Of a stretch of DNA of 64,000 nucleotides, positions 29,558 to 38,449 are shown piece after piece (the first letter of the stretch is position 1; each line of letters starts with the position of its first letter). Both the position numbers and the translations under genes were made by a program. The stretch is from NCBI GenBank assembly GCA_026195255.1, contig JAPHSS010000001.1, positions 57,043-121,042 on the forward strand, written 5' to 3'. Under the pieces are notes generated by a model. That model had not been told where the DNA came from. It saw nothing but the letters and a program-made list of their open reading frames with translations, and made no database searches. Source of the stretch: Gammaproteobacteria bacterium (GTDB lineage Bacteria; Pseudomonadota; Gammaproteobacteria; SZUA-229).

Positions 29558-30991
29558 CTACGGTGTAAAATAACTACTATTTACCAGCATATGCACATAA
29601 ATACTTGCTGCATAACCTAAAGCAATAACCGGCATCCATTTTAAATGCCCGAAAAAAGTATACATTCCTCTTGCCTGCCCCATTAGTGCTACACCTGCGG
29701 CTGAACCAATAGATAACATTGAGCCACCGACACCTGCTGTTAATGTCACCAGCAACCACTGGCCCGTTGACATATCAGGATTCATTGTTAATACCGCAAA
29801 CATCACTGGTATGTTATCAACAATAGCGGAGAGCACACCTACAGCTATATTGGCTGATGTTGCACCCCATTGATTGTACATTAGCTCTGATGCCAGACTT
29901 AAATAACCAAGAAATCCTAACCCACCTACGCACAATACCACGCCGTAGAAAAAGAACAGGGTATCCCATTCTGCTCTGGCGACCGGATTAAACACATCAA
30001 AGACAGCCGGGCTACCCATGTTCGCATCAGACTCAATATTATCCGGTTTAGTATTATCACGATGTGCTGTTTTCTTAAGAAAGAAGCCAAACAACTGTAG
30101 ATAAGCTAAACCCGTTAACATACCAACTACAGGCGGCATATGTAAAAAGTTATGAAATGATACCGCTGTACCGATCGTCATAAAAAACAATAAGATAATG
30201 CGTTTAGCACCACGCTGCATTTGAACTTCTTCATTAGTCGCATCAGGTTTTATATTCGGAATGGCAAAATGCATAATCGCTGCAGGTACCAGGAAGTTAA
30301 CCGCTGATGGAATAAATAATGCAAAGAAGGTCCAGAATTCAACCATACCTTTTTGCCATACCATTAGCGTTGTGATATCGCCAAATGGTGAGAACGCACC
30401 ACCAGCATTAGCAGCAACAACAATATTGATACAGCCGATACTAACAAACTTCCTGTTGTCTCCACCTACAGCCATAATAACTGCACACATTAATAATGCT
30501 GTAGTTAAGTTATCTGCTATGGGTGATATGAAAAACGCAAGAATACCGGTAATCCAGAAAAGCGCTCTGAAACCAAAACCACTTTTTACTAACCAGGCAC
30601 GTAACGCATCAAATACATTACGTTCTTCCATCGAATTTACATAAGTCATTGCAACTAACAGGAACAACATTAACTCTGCATATTCTAAAAGATTATGACG
30701 AACCGCACTTTCCGCTTCTGCAGACATACCATGCTGACCGGCAACCCAGCCGATGCATCCCCAGATAATACCTGCTGCTAAAATAACCGGTTTTGATTTT
30801 CTAAGATGAGTAAATTCTTCAGCCATTACGAAAACATATGCAATAGCGAAAAGCGCCAATGAAAAATAACCTAATGAACTGGTTGTCATATCTCCCCAGG
30901 CCTTTTCACCTTCACTCGCAAATAATGCACCTGAAAATAACAGGCTAACTAAGCCCACCAGGATGCTTGATTTGTTTTTTAGAATGTTCAT
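29558..30991 (-). CDS. nhaD: Na+/H+ antiporter NhaD
   Basis: An ion-transporter-superfamily antiporter of 477 residues with about 12-13 membrane segments. The N-terminal FVMAEEFTHLRKSKPVILAAGIIWG and ISPIADNLTTALLM, NAGGAFSPFGDITTLMVW and AIVDNIPVMFAVL are typical of NhaD. It exports Na+ (and often Li+) at alkaline pH and suits a marine or saline habitat. A broken second copy of the same gene lies at 34455-34827. Confidence 0.9.
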   Translation of the reverse strand: MNILKNKSSILVGLVSLLFSGALFASEGEKAWGDMTTSSLGYFSLALFAIAYVFVMAEEFTHLRKSKPVILAAGIIWGCIGWVAGQHGMSAEAESAVRHNLLEYAELMLFLLVAMTYVNSMEERNVFDALRAWLVKSGFGFRALFWITGILAFFISPIADNLTTALLMCAVIMAVGGDNRKFVSIGCINIVVAANAGGAFSPFGDITTLMVWQKGMVEFWTFFALFIPSAVNFLVPAAIMHFAIPNIKPDATNEEVQMQRGAKRIILLFFMTIGTAVSFHNFLHMPPVVGMLTGLAYLQLFGFFLKKTAHRDNTKPDNIESDANMGSPAVFDVFNPVARAEWDTLFFFYGVVLCVGGLGFLGYLSLASELMYNQWGATSANIAVGVLSAIVDNIPVMFAVLTMNPDMSTGQWLLVTLTAGVGGSMLSIGSAAGVALMGQARGMYTFFGHLKWMPVIALGYAASIYVHMLVNSSYFTP

Positions 30992-31054
30992 ATTTTTTTA
31001 CTCTAAATTTTTTATTAATTTTGACCTTAAAATTTTACAGACCTTCTAAAACCC

Positions 31055-31112
31055 AGATCGCGAACTAAAACTTTTACCCACAAAAAGCAGGGCAAAGTTC
31101 AGCTCGCGATGT
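31055..31112. repeat. Palindromic repeat, family 2, copy B
   Basis: ATCGCGAACT (31057-31066) pairs with AGTTC (31096-31100) plus TCGCGAT (31104-31110) across a 3-base bulge. Its first 13 bases, ATCGCGAACTAAA, are identical to those of the palindrome at 283. It lies between the SLC13 gene and nhaD and may serve as an mRNA processing or termination hairpin. Confidence 0.55.
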
Positions 31113-31142
31113 CTTCTTAAATTTGAATTAAACGACTTAGAC

Positions 31143-33137
31143 TTAACCAAACACCACACTCATCATAACCATCATTACAATCAGGAATAACACTGTCATG
31201 ATACCGCCGGCCTTCATGAAATCAGGCACCCGATAACCCGCTGGACCCATAATCAGTGCGTTCACCTGATGAGTTGGAATCAAAAATGAATTTGATGTAG
31301 CAATCGCAACTGTTAAAGCAAATACAGCAGGGTTTGCACCAGGAATCTGTAATGCAATATTTACTGCTAAAGGAACCAGTAAAACAGTGGCCCCTACATT
31401 CGACATAACCAGTGTGAAGAACGTTGCAAGCACAGCAATAACTAACTGCACAACCCAAATCTCCGGGCTTTCACCCATAACCGATAATGTCTGTTGGGCT
31501 ATCCATTTAGCTGTACCTGATGTTTCTACCGCTACACCTAAAGGAATTAGTGACGCCAGAAGAAAGACTGTTTTCCAGCTAACCGCTGCATATGCTTCTT
31601 CTATTTTTAATACGCCAGATATAATCATACCCACTGCACCTGTTAATAAAGCAACCGACAAACGTAAATCAGTAAATAAAACTAAAAACAGTGCTATACC
31701 AAAAAATATTAAAGCAGGAACTAATTTTTGTGGACGCGCTTCTTCTTTGGGGTATTCAGTTGTTACTACAACAAAATCACGATCTTGTTCAATTCGCTGC
31801 AATGAATCCCATGCGGTATGAACAACTAAAGTGTCACCGGCAATAAGTGGCATATTACGAATATCATCACCTTCACGTTTGGTTTCACCATCACGGTGTA
31901 AACCAATCAGCGCCATGCCGTATGTTTTACGCATCCATACATCGCGCGCGCTTTTACCAATTAAACTTGAACCTGGTGGAATAACAACTTCGGCTACGCC
32001 TGACTTTGTGGCCGCTAAAGATTCTGAAAAAGTACGCAACTCATCACGTACTTTAAGTTTGTATCCCTCGGCAAGACGGGAAAGGTGCAAAGGCTCTGCA
32101 ATAATGCCTAAAACCATACCTGCTTTAATTACTGTATCACGTGCAATTGAGCCCGGACCAAAACGCAGATCATCACCCGTTTGCTTACTCGCAATTACTC
32201 GAATCCTGTGGATAGATTCAATTTCATCTAATGTTTGCCCAATGAATAAGCTATCATCTGTAACAACCACTTCAGATAATGAATAGTTAACACCATAAAC
32301 ACTCTGAATATACTTTAGCGGATCAGAGCCTGAGGTAGAGCTTTCACTTTTAGTCTCAGGTAACACAAAGCGACCGGCAATTACAAAATATAAAATACCC
32401 GTTAACACCAATGCTAAACCAATGGGTGTTACAGAAAATAGACCCCATGTTTCCATTTGCTGATCAGCTGGTAACGCCTGGTTAGATGCGAGAATTAAAT
32501 CGTTTAATAAAATTAACGGGCTAGAACCAACCATGGTTACTGTGCCGCCTAAGATCGCACAAAAACCCATAGGCATTAATAAACGCGACATAGGCAAACC
32601 AGAGCGAGCCGAGATACGTGAAACAACGGGAAGGAATAAAGCAGCCGCACCTACGTTTTGCATGAATGATGAAATAATACCTACGGTAGAAGAGATAATT
32701 GGAATAATACGTGTCTCAGATGTGCCGCCTATTTTTAGAATAAAAGCGGCAACCTTCGACATCAAGCCCGTTTTATCTAAACCCGCGCCAATAATCATAA
32801 CCGCAATAATCGACATAACCGCATTCGATGCAAAACCATCAAACAGGTGATTTGTATCAACCAGGCCTTCTTTCAAGCCCATATAAGGAGCAAGCAGTGA
32901 AGACAGACCAATTAAAACCATGACCGATACGGCCGCCACATCGACACCCACAACCTCAAAGGCAAACAGATAGATAGTTAACATTAAGATGCCGGTTACC
33001 CAGGCAATTTCAATGCTTGGAACTACCTGCGACAAACCCAGCGCCATAGCTAAAAAGATAGCAGCTGCTACCATTTGTTTAATAGAAAACTTAGGTGGTA
33101 TTGCCACCGTTGTTTCCTCATCGGCCATTGCGGTCAT
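31143..33137 (-). CDS. SLC13-family anion permease with RCK_C domains
   Basis: A 664-residue membrane protein of the divalent-anion:Na+ symporter group. Membrane segments about 15-260 and 440-660 flank a cytoplasmic block of two TrkA-C/RCK_C-like domains (about 275-355 and 365-440). SNAVMSIIAVMIIGAGL, MQNVGAAALFLPV and TSNSFLIPTHQVNALIMGP fit the family. Relatives carry sulfate, dicarboxylates or other anions; substrate not readable. Ribosome binding site GGAG precedes ATG 33137. A LysR regulator is divergent. Confidence 0.82.
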   Translation of the reverse strand: MTAMADEETTVAIPPKFSIKQMVAAAIFLAMALGLSQVVPSIEIAWVTGILMLTIYLFAFEVVGVDVAAVSVMVLIGLSSLLAPYMGLKEGLVDTNHLFDGFASNAVMSIIAVMIIGAGLDKTGLMSKVAAFILKIGGTSETRIIPIISSTVGIISSFMQNVGAAALFLPVVSRISARSGLPMSRLLMPMGFCAILGGTVTMVGSSPLILLNDLILASNQALPADQQMETWGLFSVTPIGLALVLTGILYFVIAGRFVLPETKSESSTSGSDPLKYIQSVYGVNYSLSEVVVTDDSLFIGQTLDEIESIHRIRVIASKQTGDDLRFGPGSIARDTVIKAGMVLGIIAEPLHLSRLAEGYKLKVRDELRTFSESLAATKSGVAEVVIPPGSSLIGKSARDVWMRKTYGMALIGLHRDGETKREGDDIRNMPLIAGDTLVVHTAWDSLQRIEQDRDFVVVTTEYPKEEARPQKLVPALIFFGIALFLVLFTDLRLSVALLTGAVGMIISGVLKIEEAYAAVSWKTVFLLASLIPLGVAVETSGTAKWIAQQTLSVMGESPEIWVVQLVIAVLATFFTLVMSNVGATVLLVPLAVNIALQIPGANPAVFALTVAIATSNSFLIPTHQVNALIMGPAGYRVPDFMKAGGIMTVLFLIVMMVMMSVVFG

Positions 33138-33287
33138 TATGTTTCTCCAATTAAATTACAATTTTTTACACAGAGGGTTATTAAATAAATAACCTTCTGA
33201 TTATTATTCGTTTAAATCTAAAATTACTTTTCAGATATATCCTGCACAAAATTGATGTGTAGTTTCACTCAACAAATTCACAGAATA

Positions 33288-33300
33288 TTCCCGTTGGGAA
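33288..33300. promoter_or_regulatory. LysR-type operator candidate 1
   Basis: TTCCC-gtt-GGGAA, perfect 5-bp arms, embedded in ATATTCCCGTTGGGAAAT. It shares ATATTCCCG with the second site at 33403 and lies in the divergent region between the SLC13 permease and LysR genes. Confidence 0.5.
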
Positions 33301-33402
33301 ATGGTTGATGCCTCAAATATTTTGATTGAGGATGGCCTGAGAAAAGCGAGGCGGGATAATGCACCTTTTAGCGGCACTATTCAATTGAATTCAAATACGT
33401 TA

Positions 33403-33421
33403 ATATTCCCGAATGGAATAT
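33403..33421. promoter_or_regulatory. LysR-type operator candidate 2, over the start codon
   Basis: Perfect palindrome ATATTCC-cgaat-GGAATAT. The ATG at 33413-33415 of the LysR gene lies inside it, so binding would cover its own translation start. Centre-to-centre distance to site 1 is about 118 bp. Confidence 0.5.
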
Positions 33422-34339
33422 ATCAACCTGCCAGATTATAAATCACTCGCCACATTAAAAGCCGTTGTTGAACTAGGCAGTGTAAACAGGGCTGCCGATG
33501 CCCTATACGTGGGTCAACCGGCCGTCACAAAACGCCTGAGATCACTAGACGCTTGTTATGGCGTTCCTCTTATGCAGCAACAGGGGCGCAAATTAGAACT
33601 CACCGTCGCCGGCGTAAAGGTATATACCTATGCAAAACTGGTGCTGCAGCATCAGGAAAGCCTTTTAGATGACCTCGCCTCCTTACGCACCGGCCACAAT
33701 CGATTACGCCTGGAGGTGACGTTTGCTATTGGCGAACATATTTTACCCGATATATTAATGCATTTTGCTGATTCTCAACCTGAATTAAAAATTGACAGTC
33801 GACTCGGCTATTCGCGACGAATTCACACTCGTCTCGCTACCGGCCTGGCTGATATTGCCCTGCTTGAGCAATCACCCATACATCCAAACATACAGGTAGA
33901 ACCCTGGATGCAAGACGAGCTTTTATTAGTATGCGGCCCTGGACATCCCCTATGGGATAGTGAGACAGTTAACTTAAATGAGCTTGAAACACAAAACTAT
34001 GTACTGCGTGAAGCTCAATCATCTATTCGTAATACGCTTGATAAAACCTTACAACAACACACCATTAAACTGGAAAGAATTGATATGGAGGTGGGCTCCA
34101 CCGACACCATCATTGAGATATTGCAACGCGGCAAACAACTTAGTTTTTTGCCTCAGTTTGCGGTTAGCAGCTTTCTGGAGCGCAATAGCCTGCACCATAT
34201 TAAAATTAACAACTTACATATTAATAGAACCCTATGGATTGCCTACAATATTGCCAACCTGAGCCCTGAAAGCGCCGATTCCTTTATAGGCATGTTAAAA
34301 GAAATCACAACACAAAGGTCTAATCATCCACCTGTATAA
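33413..34339 (+). CDS. LysR-family transcriptional regulator
   Basis: A 308-residue LysR regulator: N-terminal winged HTH (about 8-66, SVNRAADALYVGQPAVTKRLRSL) and an effector domain to about 300. It is divergent from the SLC13 permease, so that gene, and possibly nhaD, is the likely target; the effector may be the transported anion. The ATG has no ribosome binding site and falls within a palindromic operator candidate, suggesting autorepression or a leaderless message. Confidence 0.88.
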   Translation: MEYINLPDYKSLATLKAVVELGSVNRAADALYVGQPAVTKRLRSLDACYGVPLMQQQGRKLELTVAGVKVYTYAKLVLQHQESLLDDLASLRTGHNRLRLEVTFAIGEHILPDILMHFADSQPELKIDSRLGYSRRIHTRLATGLADIALLEQSPIHPNIQVEPWMQDELLLVCGPGHPLWDSETVNLNELETQNYVLREAQSSIRNTLDKTLQQHTIKLERIDMEVGSTDTIIEILQRGKQLSFLPQFAVSSFLERNSLHHIKINNLHINRTLWIAYNIANLSPESADSFIGMLKEITTQRSNHPPV

Positions 34340-34454
34340 GATACTTTCAAATATTTTTAAGACAACATCTCTAGTCCCATTATCAACATGTTACATGTTT
34401 TCTGCCTATAATCTTTAAAACCACAGCTTATGCCCCCGCCAATAAAAAGAAACC

Positions 34455-34827
34455 ATGGAACTGAATGTAAATAATAAAAAAACTATTTATAAGCTGTTTG
34501 CTTTTTGTTCTTCCTTCATTAAGTTTTGCATCTGTACAGGCTGAACACCGGATAGATTTGACCCAACACTGGGTTGGCTTCGCCACTCCTGCTATTTTTA
34601 TTGCTGCCTATGTATTAGTCATGGCTGAAGAGTTTTTTCACCTGCGAAAATCTAAACCTGTGGTGCTTACCACCGGTGTGATCTGGTCGCTTATTGCATA
34701 TATAGACGCCACTCACGAATTTAACCATGAAGCGGAAATAGCCGTTAGACATAACTTTCTGGAATACGCAGAGCTTATGCTCTTTCTGTTGGTTGCAGTG
34801 ACATATATAAATGCAATGCAGGAGTGA
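34455..34827 (+). pseudogene. Truncated, frameshifted nhaD copy
   Basis: A remnant matching the first quarter of NhaD. Frame 3 from 34498 reads a signal-like LLFVLPSLSFASVQA and then AYVLVMAEEFFHLRKSKPVV and EYAELMLFLLVAVTYINAMQE, near-identical to NhaD residues about 50-122, then stops. The plausible ATG (34455, MELNVNNKK) is in another frame; joining the two needs a one-base change near the T run at 34500-34506. The remaining three quarters are missing, and a family-1 repeat starts 21 bp after the stop. Confidence 0.75.
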
Positions 34828-34848
34828 TGCTTTTAATGGCATCTAAAC

Positions 34849-34910
34849 AGGGGTCAGAGCCGTTAAAAGCCGGATCTGACCCCGATGGAGATGAGCCTGA
34901 ACAGTCGCAG
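34849..34910 (+). repeat. Palindromic repeat, family 1, copy C
   Basis: Stem GGGGTCAGA (34850-34858) with TCTGACCCC (34875-34883), then CGATGGAGATGAGCC and TGAACAGTC. The tail matches copy A (CGTTGGAGATGTGCC, TGAACAGTG) with few differences. It resembles REP elements that many gammaproteobacteria disperse with RAYT transposases; no such transposase is in the window. Confidence 0.6.
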
Positions 34911-34990
34911 TCCGTCCTCTGTATTTAATCTGTAACAAACACTTCAACATTAATTTCCAATTAAATTCGCACCTTGAGGCAAAAATCGCT

Positions 34991-35020
34991 AAAATAGCCG
35001 GCTACTTGCCCGGCTATTTT
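34991..35020. terminator. Strong hairpin, probable terminator
   Basis: Perfect 11-bp stem AAAATAGCCGG (34991-35001) with CCGGCTATTTT (35010-35020), 8-base loop. U-runs are short on both sides. It sits upstream of the phosphoribulokinase gene. Confidence 0.5.
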
Positions 35021-35043
35021 ATGTTTAATGGCCTTAAGGGTTA

Positions 35044-35085
35044 ACAGAATTTCAGTATTCTGTAACAGTTAATCAAATGTTACAG
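35044..35085. promoter_or_regulatory. Inverted-repeat operator candidate upstream of phosphoribulokinase
   Basis: Two overlapping palindromes: ACAGAAT-ttcagt-ATTCTGT (35044-35063) and CTGTAACA (35060-35067) with TGTTACAG (35078-35085). A further CTGTAACA is at 34930-34937. The gene starts at 35128. A LysR-type regulator such as CbbR is a natural candidate, but no regulator gene is adjacent. Confidence 0.4.
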
Positions 35086-35127
35086 ATAATAAAGTATTAT
35101 AAATTTCAACAAGTTAAGGAGACATCC

Positions 35128-36027
35128 ATGTCCCAAAAGCATCCTGTTGTTGCTGTTACCGGTTCATCTGGCGCAGGCACATCGACCGTAAAGAAAGCCT
35201 TTGAACACATATTTTTTCGTGAAAAAATCTCACCTGTCGTTGTTGAAGGCGATAGTTTCCATGCTTTTGACCGTGTAGCAATGAAAGTCGAAATGGAGAA
35301 ACATGAAGCTGCGGGCAACCGTTTCTTTAGTCATTTTGGTGAAAACGCAAATGAATTTGGTAAGTTAGCTGAATTATTTGAGTCATACAGTAAAAACGGT
35401 ACCGGCAAAAAGCGCTACTACCTTCACTCTGAGCCAGAAGCGATTGAACACAATGCCCGTTTAGGCATTGACAAAAAACCAGGTGAATTCACACCCTGGG
35501 AAGATATCGAAAGCGGTTCTGATCTTATGTTTTACGAAGGTTTACATGGCCTGGTTAAAACAGAAAATAATGATATAGCCCAACACGTAGATTTAGGTAT
35601 TGGGGTTGTTCCCATTGTTAACCTTGAGTGGATTCAGAAAATTCACCGTGATAATGCCGAACGCGGTTATTCCGCAGATGTCATTGTGGATACTATTCAG
35701 CGCCGTATGCCTGATTACGTAAATTACATTACACCTCAATTTTCAAACACCGATATTAACTTCCAGCGTGTTTCTACAGTTGATACATCAAACCCTTTTA
35801 TCGCGCGTGATATTCCAACTCCTGATGAAAGTTTTATCGTTATCCGCTTTAAAGATCCAAGTAAATTCGGAACTGATTTCCCTTACCTGCTAAATATGAT
35901 TAGCGACTCATTCATGTCACGCCGCAACACAATAGTTGTGCCCGGTGGCAAGATGGGGCTGGCAATGGAAATTATTCTAACGCCAATCATTCATGACATG
36001 ATTGAGAAATCGAAAAAAGCACGTTAA
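35128..36027 (+). CDS. prkB: Phosphoribulokinase
   Basis: A 299-residue kinase making ribulose 1,5-bisphosphate, the Calvin-cycle CO2 acceptor. The P-loop is GSSGAGTST; VEGDSFHAFDR, GKKRYYLHSEPEA, YEGLHG, VPIVNLEWIQKI, FQRVPTVDTSNP-like FQRVSTVDTSNP and VPGGKMGLAMEI are conserved with proteobacterial class I enzymes and with E. coli PrkB. The start ATG 35128 follows AAGGAG (35116-35121); a longer frame from 35077 is rejected. No RuBisCO gene is in the window, so autotrophy is only suggested. It is a single-gene unit with its own terminator. Confidence 0.9.
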   Translation: MSQKHPVVAVTGSSGAGTSTVKKAFEHIFFREKISPVVVEGDSFHAFDRVAMKVEMEKHEAAGNRFFSHFGENANEFGKLAELFESYSKNGTGKKRYYLHSEPEAIEHNARLGIDKKPGEFTPWEDIESGSDLMFYEGLHGLVKTENNDIAQHVDLGIGVVPIVNLEWIQKIHRDNAERGYSADVIVDTIQRRMPDYVNYITPQFSNTDINFQRVSTVDTSNPFIARDIPTPDESFIVIRFKDPSKFGTDFPYLLNMISDSFMSRRNTIVVPGGKMGLAMEIILTPIIHDMIEKSKKAR

Positions 36028-36053
36028 TTGAAACGTTTATTCATTGCAATCTT

Positions 36054-36085
36054 AAAGAGCCAGCATATAGCTGGCTCTTTTTGTT
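36054..36085 (+). terminator. Rho-independent terminator of phosphoribulokinase gene
   Basis: Stem AAAGAGCCAGC (36054-36064) with GCTGGCTCTTT (36070-36080), 5-base loop, followed by TTG and TTTT. Confidence 0.85.
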
Positions 36086-36184
36086 TTCAGGGTTTCAAAC
36101 AAGCATATTACAATACACAGAAAACTTAAAATGATTTCACATTTCGATTTATCATTTATGCAATTTTACAACTACACTTAATCA

Positions 36185-37303
36185 ATGAATCAGTTTCTCC
36201 TCGCCCATAGCTCTGACAAGTCAGCCATAGACCTGGTTGAAGAATGCCTAAGCCAGTTAGGTGATATTCCGCCACAGGCCACCTTTGGTTTTTTATATAT
36301 CAGCGACCTACTACTTGATGAAGCTGAATTCATATTAAATCAACTAAAAGAAAACACCGGACTTAATCACTGGGTTGGCAGTGTTGGCAACGCATTAATA
36401 GCCACACAACAGGAATATTATGACTGCAGGGCCATTGTCATAATGATTGCTGATTTCAATGAAGCCGATTTTCATATATTGCCTAACTTTACTGAAGACA
36501 CCTCACCCCTTAATGGCGCGCTCATGGACTGGTGCAATAATAACGATTTTAATGTGGGGCTTATTCATGGTGACCCTGAAAACCCGAGGGTACAACCTTT
36601 AATACATCAACTAGGTAATGACATACCCGGGGCCTTTCTGGTGGGAGGAATAAGCTCTTCTCAAAGCCGCACACTACAGTTCGCAGATAAGGTCTTACAT
36701 GGGGGCATAAGTGGCGTTTTATTCTCACAACAAATCCCCGTGCTTAGCAATCTATCCCAGGGCTGCACGCCGATTGGTGCAAGACATCGCGTAACCGATA
36801 GTGAAAAAAATATAGTTTATATGCTGGATAATAAACCCGCACTGGATGTGCTCACGGATGATACGGGGGAAGTCATTGCACGTGACTGGGAGCGAGCATC
36901 TGATTATATTTTTGCCGGGCTGGTAAATAAAAACTCTGATATTGATGATTATACTATTCGACAGTTAATTGGTGTTGATCCGGACAATAAACTAATTGCG
37001 GTTGCAGATTACATACAAAATGAGCAGGAAATTATTTTTTGTCGCCGTGATGGCAATTCAGCACTGGAAGATATGCAACGCATGTTATTACAACTCAAAT
37101 CACGCCTGAACAACCCAATAAAGGGTGCCGTATATATCTCCTGCCTGGGAAGAGGACGAGAACAATTTGGCTCAAACTCTGAAGAAGTCAGATTAATACA
37201 TTCTGTATTAGGTGAATTCCCACTAGCTGGTTTTTTTGCTAATGGTGAAATACATAAAAACTTATTATACGGTTTCACCGGTGTGCTCACTTTATTTACA
37301 TGA
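36185..37303 (+). CDS. FIST-domain sensory protein
   Basis: A 372-residue protein with a FIST N domain (about 25-215) and FIST C domain (about 220-365; ends GFFANGEIHKNLLYGFTGVLTLF). FIST proteins are thought to sense small ligands, perhaps amino acids, often linked to two-component or c-di-GMP signalling; here no output domain is fused. It overlaps tatD by 4 bp (ATGA), so the pair is cotranscribed. No membrane segment or signal peptide. Confidence 0.82.
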   Translation: MNQFLLAHSSDKSAIDLVEECLSQLGDIPPQATFGFLYISDLLLDEAEFILNQLKENTGLNHWVGSVGNALIATQQEYYDCRAIVIMIADFNEADFHILPNFTEDTSPLNGALMDWCNNNDFNVGLIHGDPENPRVQPLIHQLGNDIPGAFLVGGISSSQSRTLQFADKVLHGGISGVLFSQQIPVLSNLSQGCTPIGARHRVTDSEKNIVYMLDNKPALDVLTDDTGEVIARDWERASDYIFAGLVNKNSDIDDYTIRQLIGVDPDNKLIAVADYIQNEQEIIFCRRDGNSALEDMQRMLLQLKSRLNNPIKGAVYISCLGRGREQFGSNSEEVRLIHSVLGEFPLAGFFANGEIHKNLLYGFTGVLTLFT

Positions 37304-38067
37304 TTATAGATAGTCATTGCCATATCGATTTCGACGCATTTGATGATGACCGCGCTCAGGTTATCCAGCGTGCAAACCAGGCAGGTATAAAAAAAATTAT
37401 TATTCCCGGTGTTATAAACGACACATGGGATAAGATCATATCCTGTTGCAATGAATTTACGGGACTTTATCCATGTTTCGGTTTACACCCTTATTTTACT
37501 AATAAACATCAGCCTCAACATCTTTTAAATTTAAAAAATTATCTCGATAAACATAAACCTGTCGCGGTAGGCGAATGTGGGTTAGACTTTTTCTTAAAAG
37601 ATCTGGATGAGCATCAACAGCGATTTTATTTTGAACAACAATTAGATATCGCGCTGGAATTCAATCTGCCTGTGGTTATTCATGCCCGTAAATCAACTGA
37701 AGCGGTCATTAAAGCCATTAAAAAGCGCCCGGGGTTACGCGGCATGATACACAGTTATTCTGGCAGTTATGAACAGGCATTACAGCTAATTAAACTGGGC
37801 TTTTATTTAAGCTTTGGCGGCCCTGTCACCTATGAAAAATCAACACGTTTACGTAAGATGTTACAGAAGTTGCCGCTTGATTCAGTTTTAGTTGAAACAG
37901 ATGCCCCGGACCAGCCTCCAGTCAGCGCCAAAAACAACCGAAATGAGCCATTATTTATATTAGATGTAATCGAAAGTATTGCCAGTTTACACAATTCCAG
38001 CACAGAAACGATTTCAAGTATTACATCAAAAAACGCAGGTGATTTATTCAAGCTGAACAAGGTATAA
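37300..38067 (+). CDS. TatD-family metal-dependent hydrolase
   Basis: A 255-residue TatD-type (YjjV/TatD) amidohydrolase-fold DNase. Metal ligands are visible: DSHCHID, GECGLDF, HARK, MIHSYSG and VETDAPD. The family has 3'-5' exonuclease activity. It is translationally coupled to the FIST gene. Assignment to TatD, YcfH or YjjV is not possible by eye. Confidence 0.88.
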   Translation: MIIDSHCHIDFDAFDDDRAQVIQRANQAGIKKIIIPGVINDTWDKIISCCNEFTGLYPCFGLHPYFTNKHQPQHLLNLKNYLDKHKPVAVGECGLDFFLKDLDEHQQRFYFEQQLDIALEFNLPVVIHARKSTEAVIKAIKKRPGLRGMIHSYSGSYEQALQLIKLGFYLSFGGPVTYEKSTRLRKMLQKLPLDSVLVETDAPDQPPVSAKNNRNEPLFILDVIESIASLHNSSTETISSITSKNAGDLFKLNKV

Positions 38068-38126
38068 TATCTAACTTGAATATTTAATTACGCTTACATT
38101 AAACCGAACAATTCTGGATTATTATT

Positions 38127-38441
38127 ATGTCTTCCTCAGATCAGGATGCACTACTTCGAAAACTTGCTGACTCCTTTATCAACGTCGCTAACGAACACGC
38201 AGAAACTCAGGATAAAAACATAACGAACACTGCATTTATGTACGCTGCATCTCGTTTTTGCGCTTATGTTGCAGCTTCAAGCGCACGTAATCTTGAAGAT
38301 TTTCAGGGCAAACAGAAACAGGGAATTGAGTTTTTCACAGCAGAGTTTCAACGTATGCTTGAGAGTAATATGAAAAATTATGAGAGTGTTTTTCAATCAA
38401 GCGAAACACTTCGTTATGAAGAGTTTATGAAAAAAGATTGA
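38127..38441 (+). CDS. DUF3144-like protein
   Basis: A 104-residue cytoplasmic, probably all-helical protein. The pattern SFINVANEHAET...FMYAASRFCAYVAAS...FFTAEFQRMLESNMKNYE resembles the DUF3144 family of gammaproteobacteria. Function unknown. It lies 59 bp after tatD and may be part of that operon; it converges with the large metallopeptidase gene 8 bp away. Confidence 0.65.
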   Translation: MSSSDQDALLRKLADSFINVANEHAETQDKNITNTAFMYAASRFCAYVAASSARNLEDFQGKQKQGIEFFTAEFQRMLESNMKNYESVFQSSETLRYEEFMKKD

Positions 38442-38449
38442 CTACAATT

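Noticed and set aside
34498..34827. Intact small membrane protein starting at TTG 34498
   Set aside because: The frame matches NhaD and begins inside its signal-like helix, with a stop in frame upstream; a broken nhaD explains it better.
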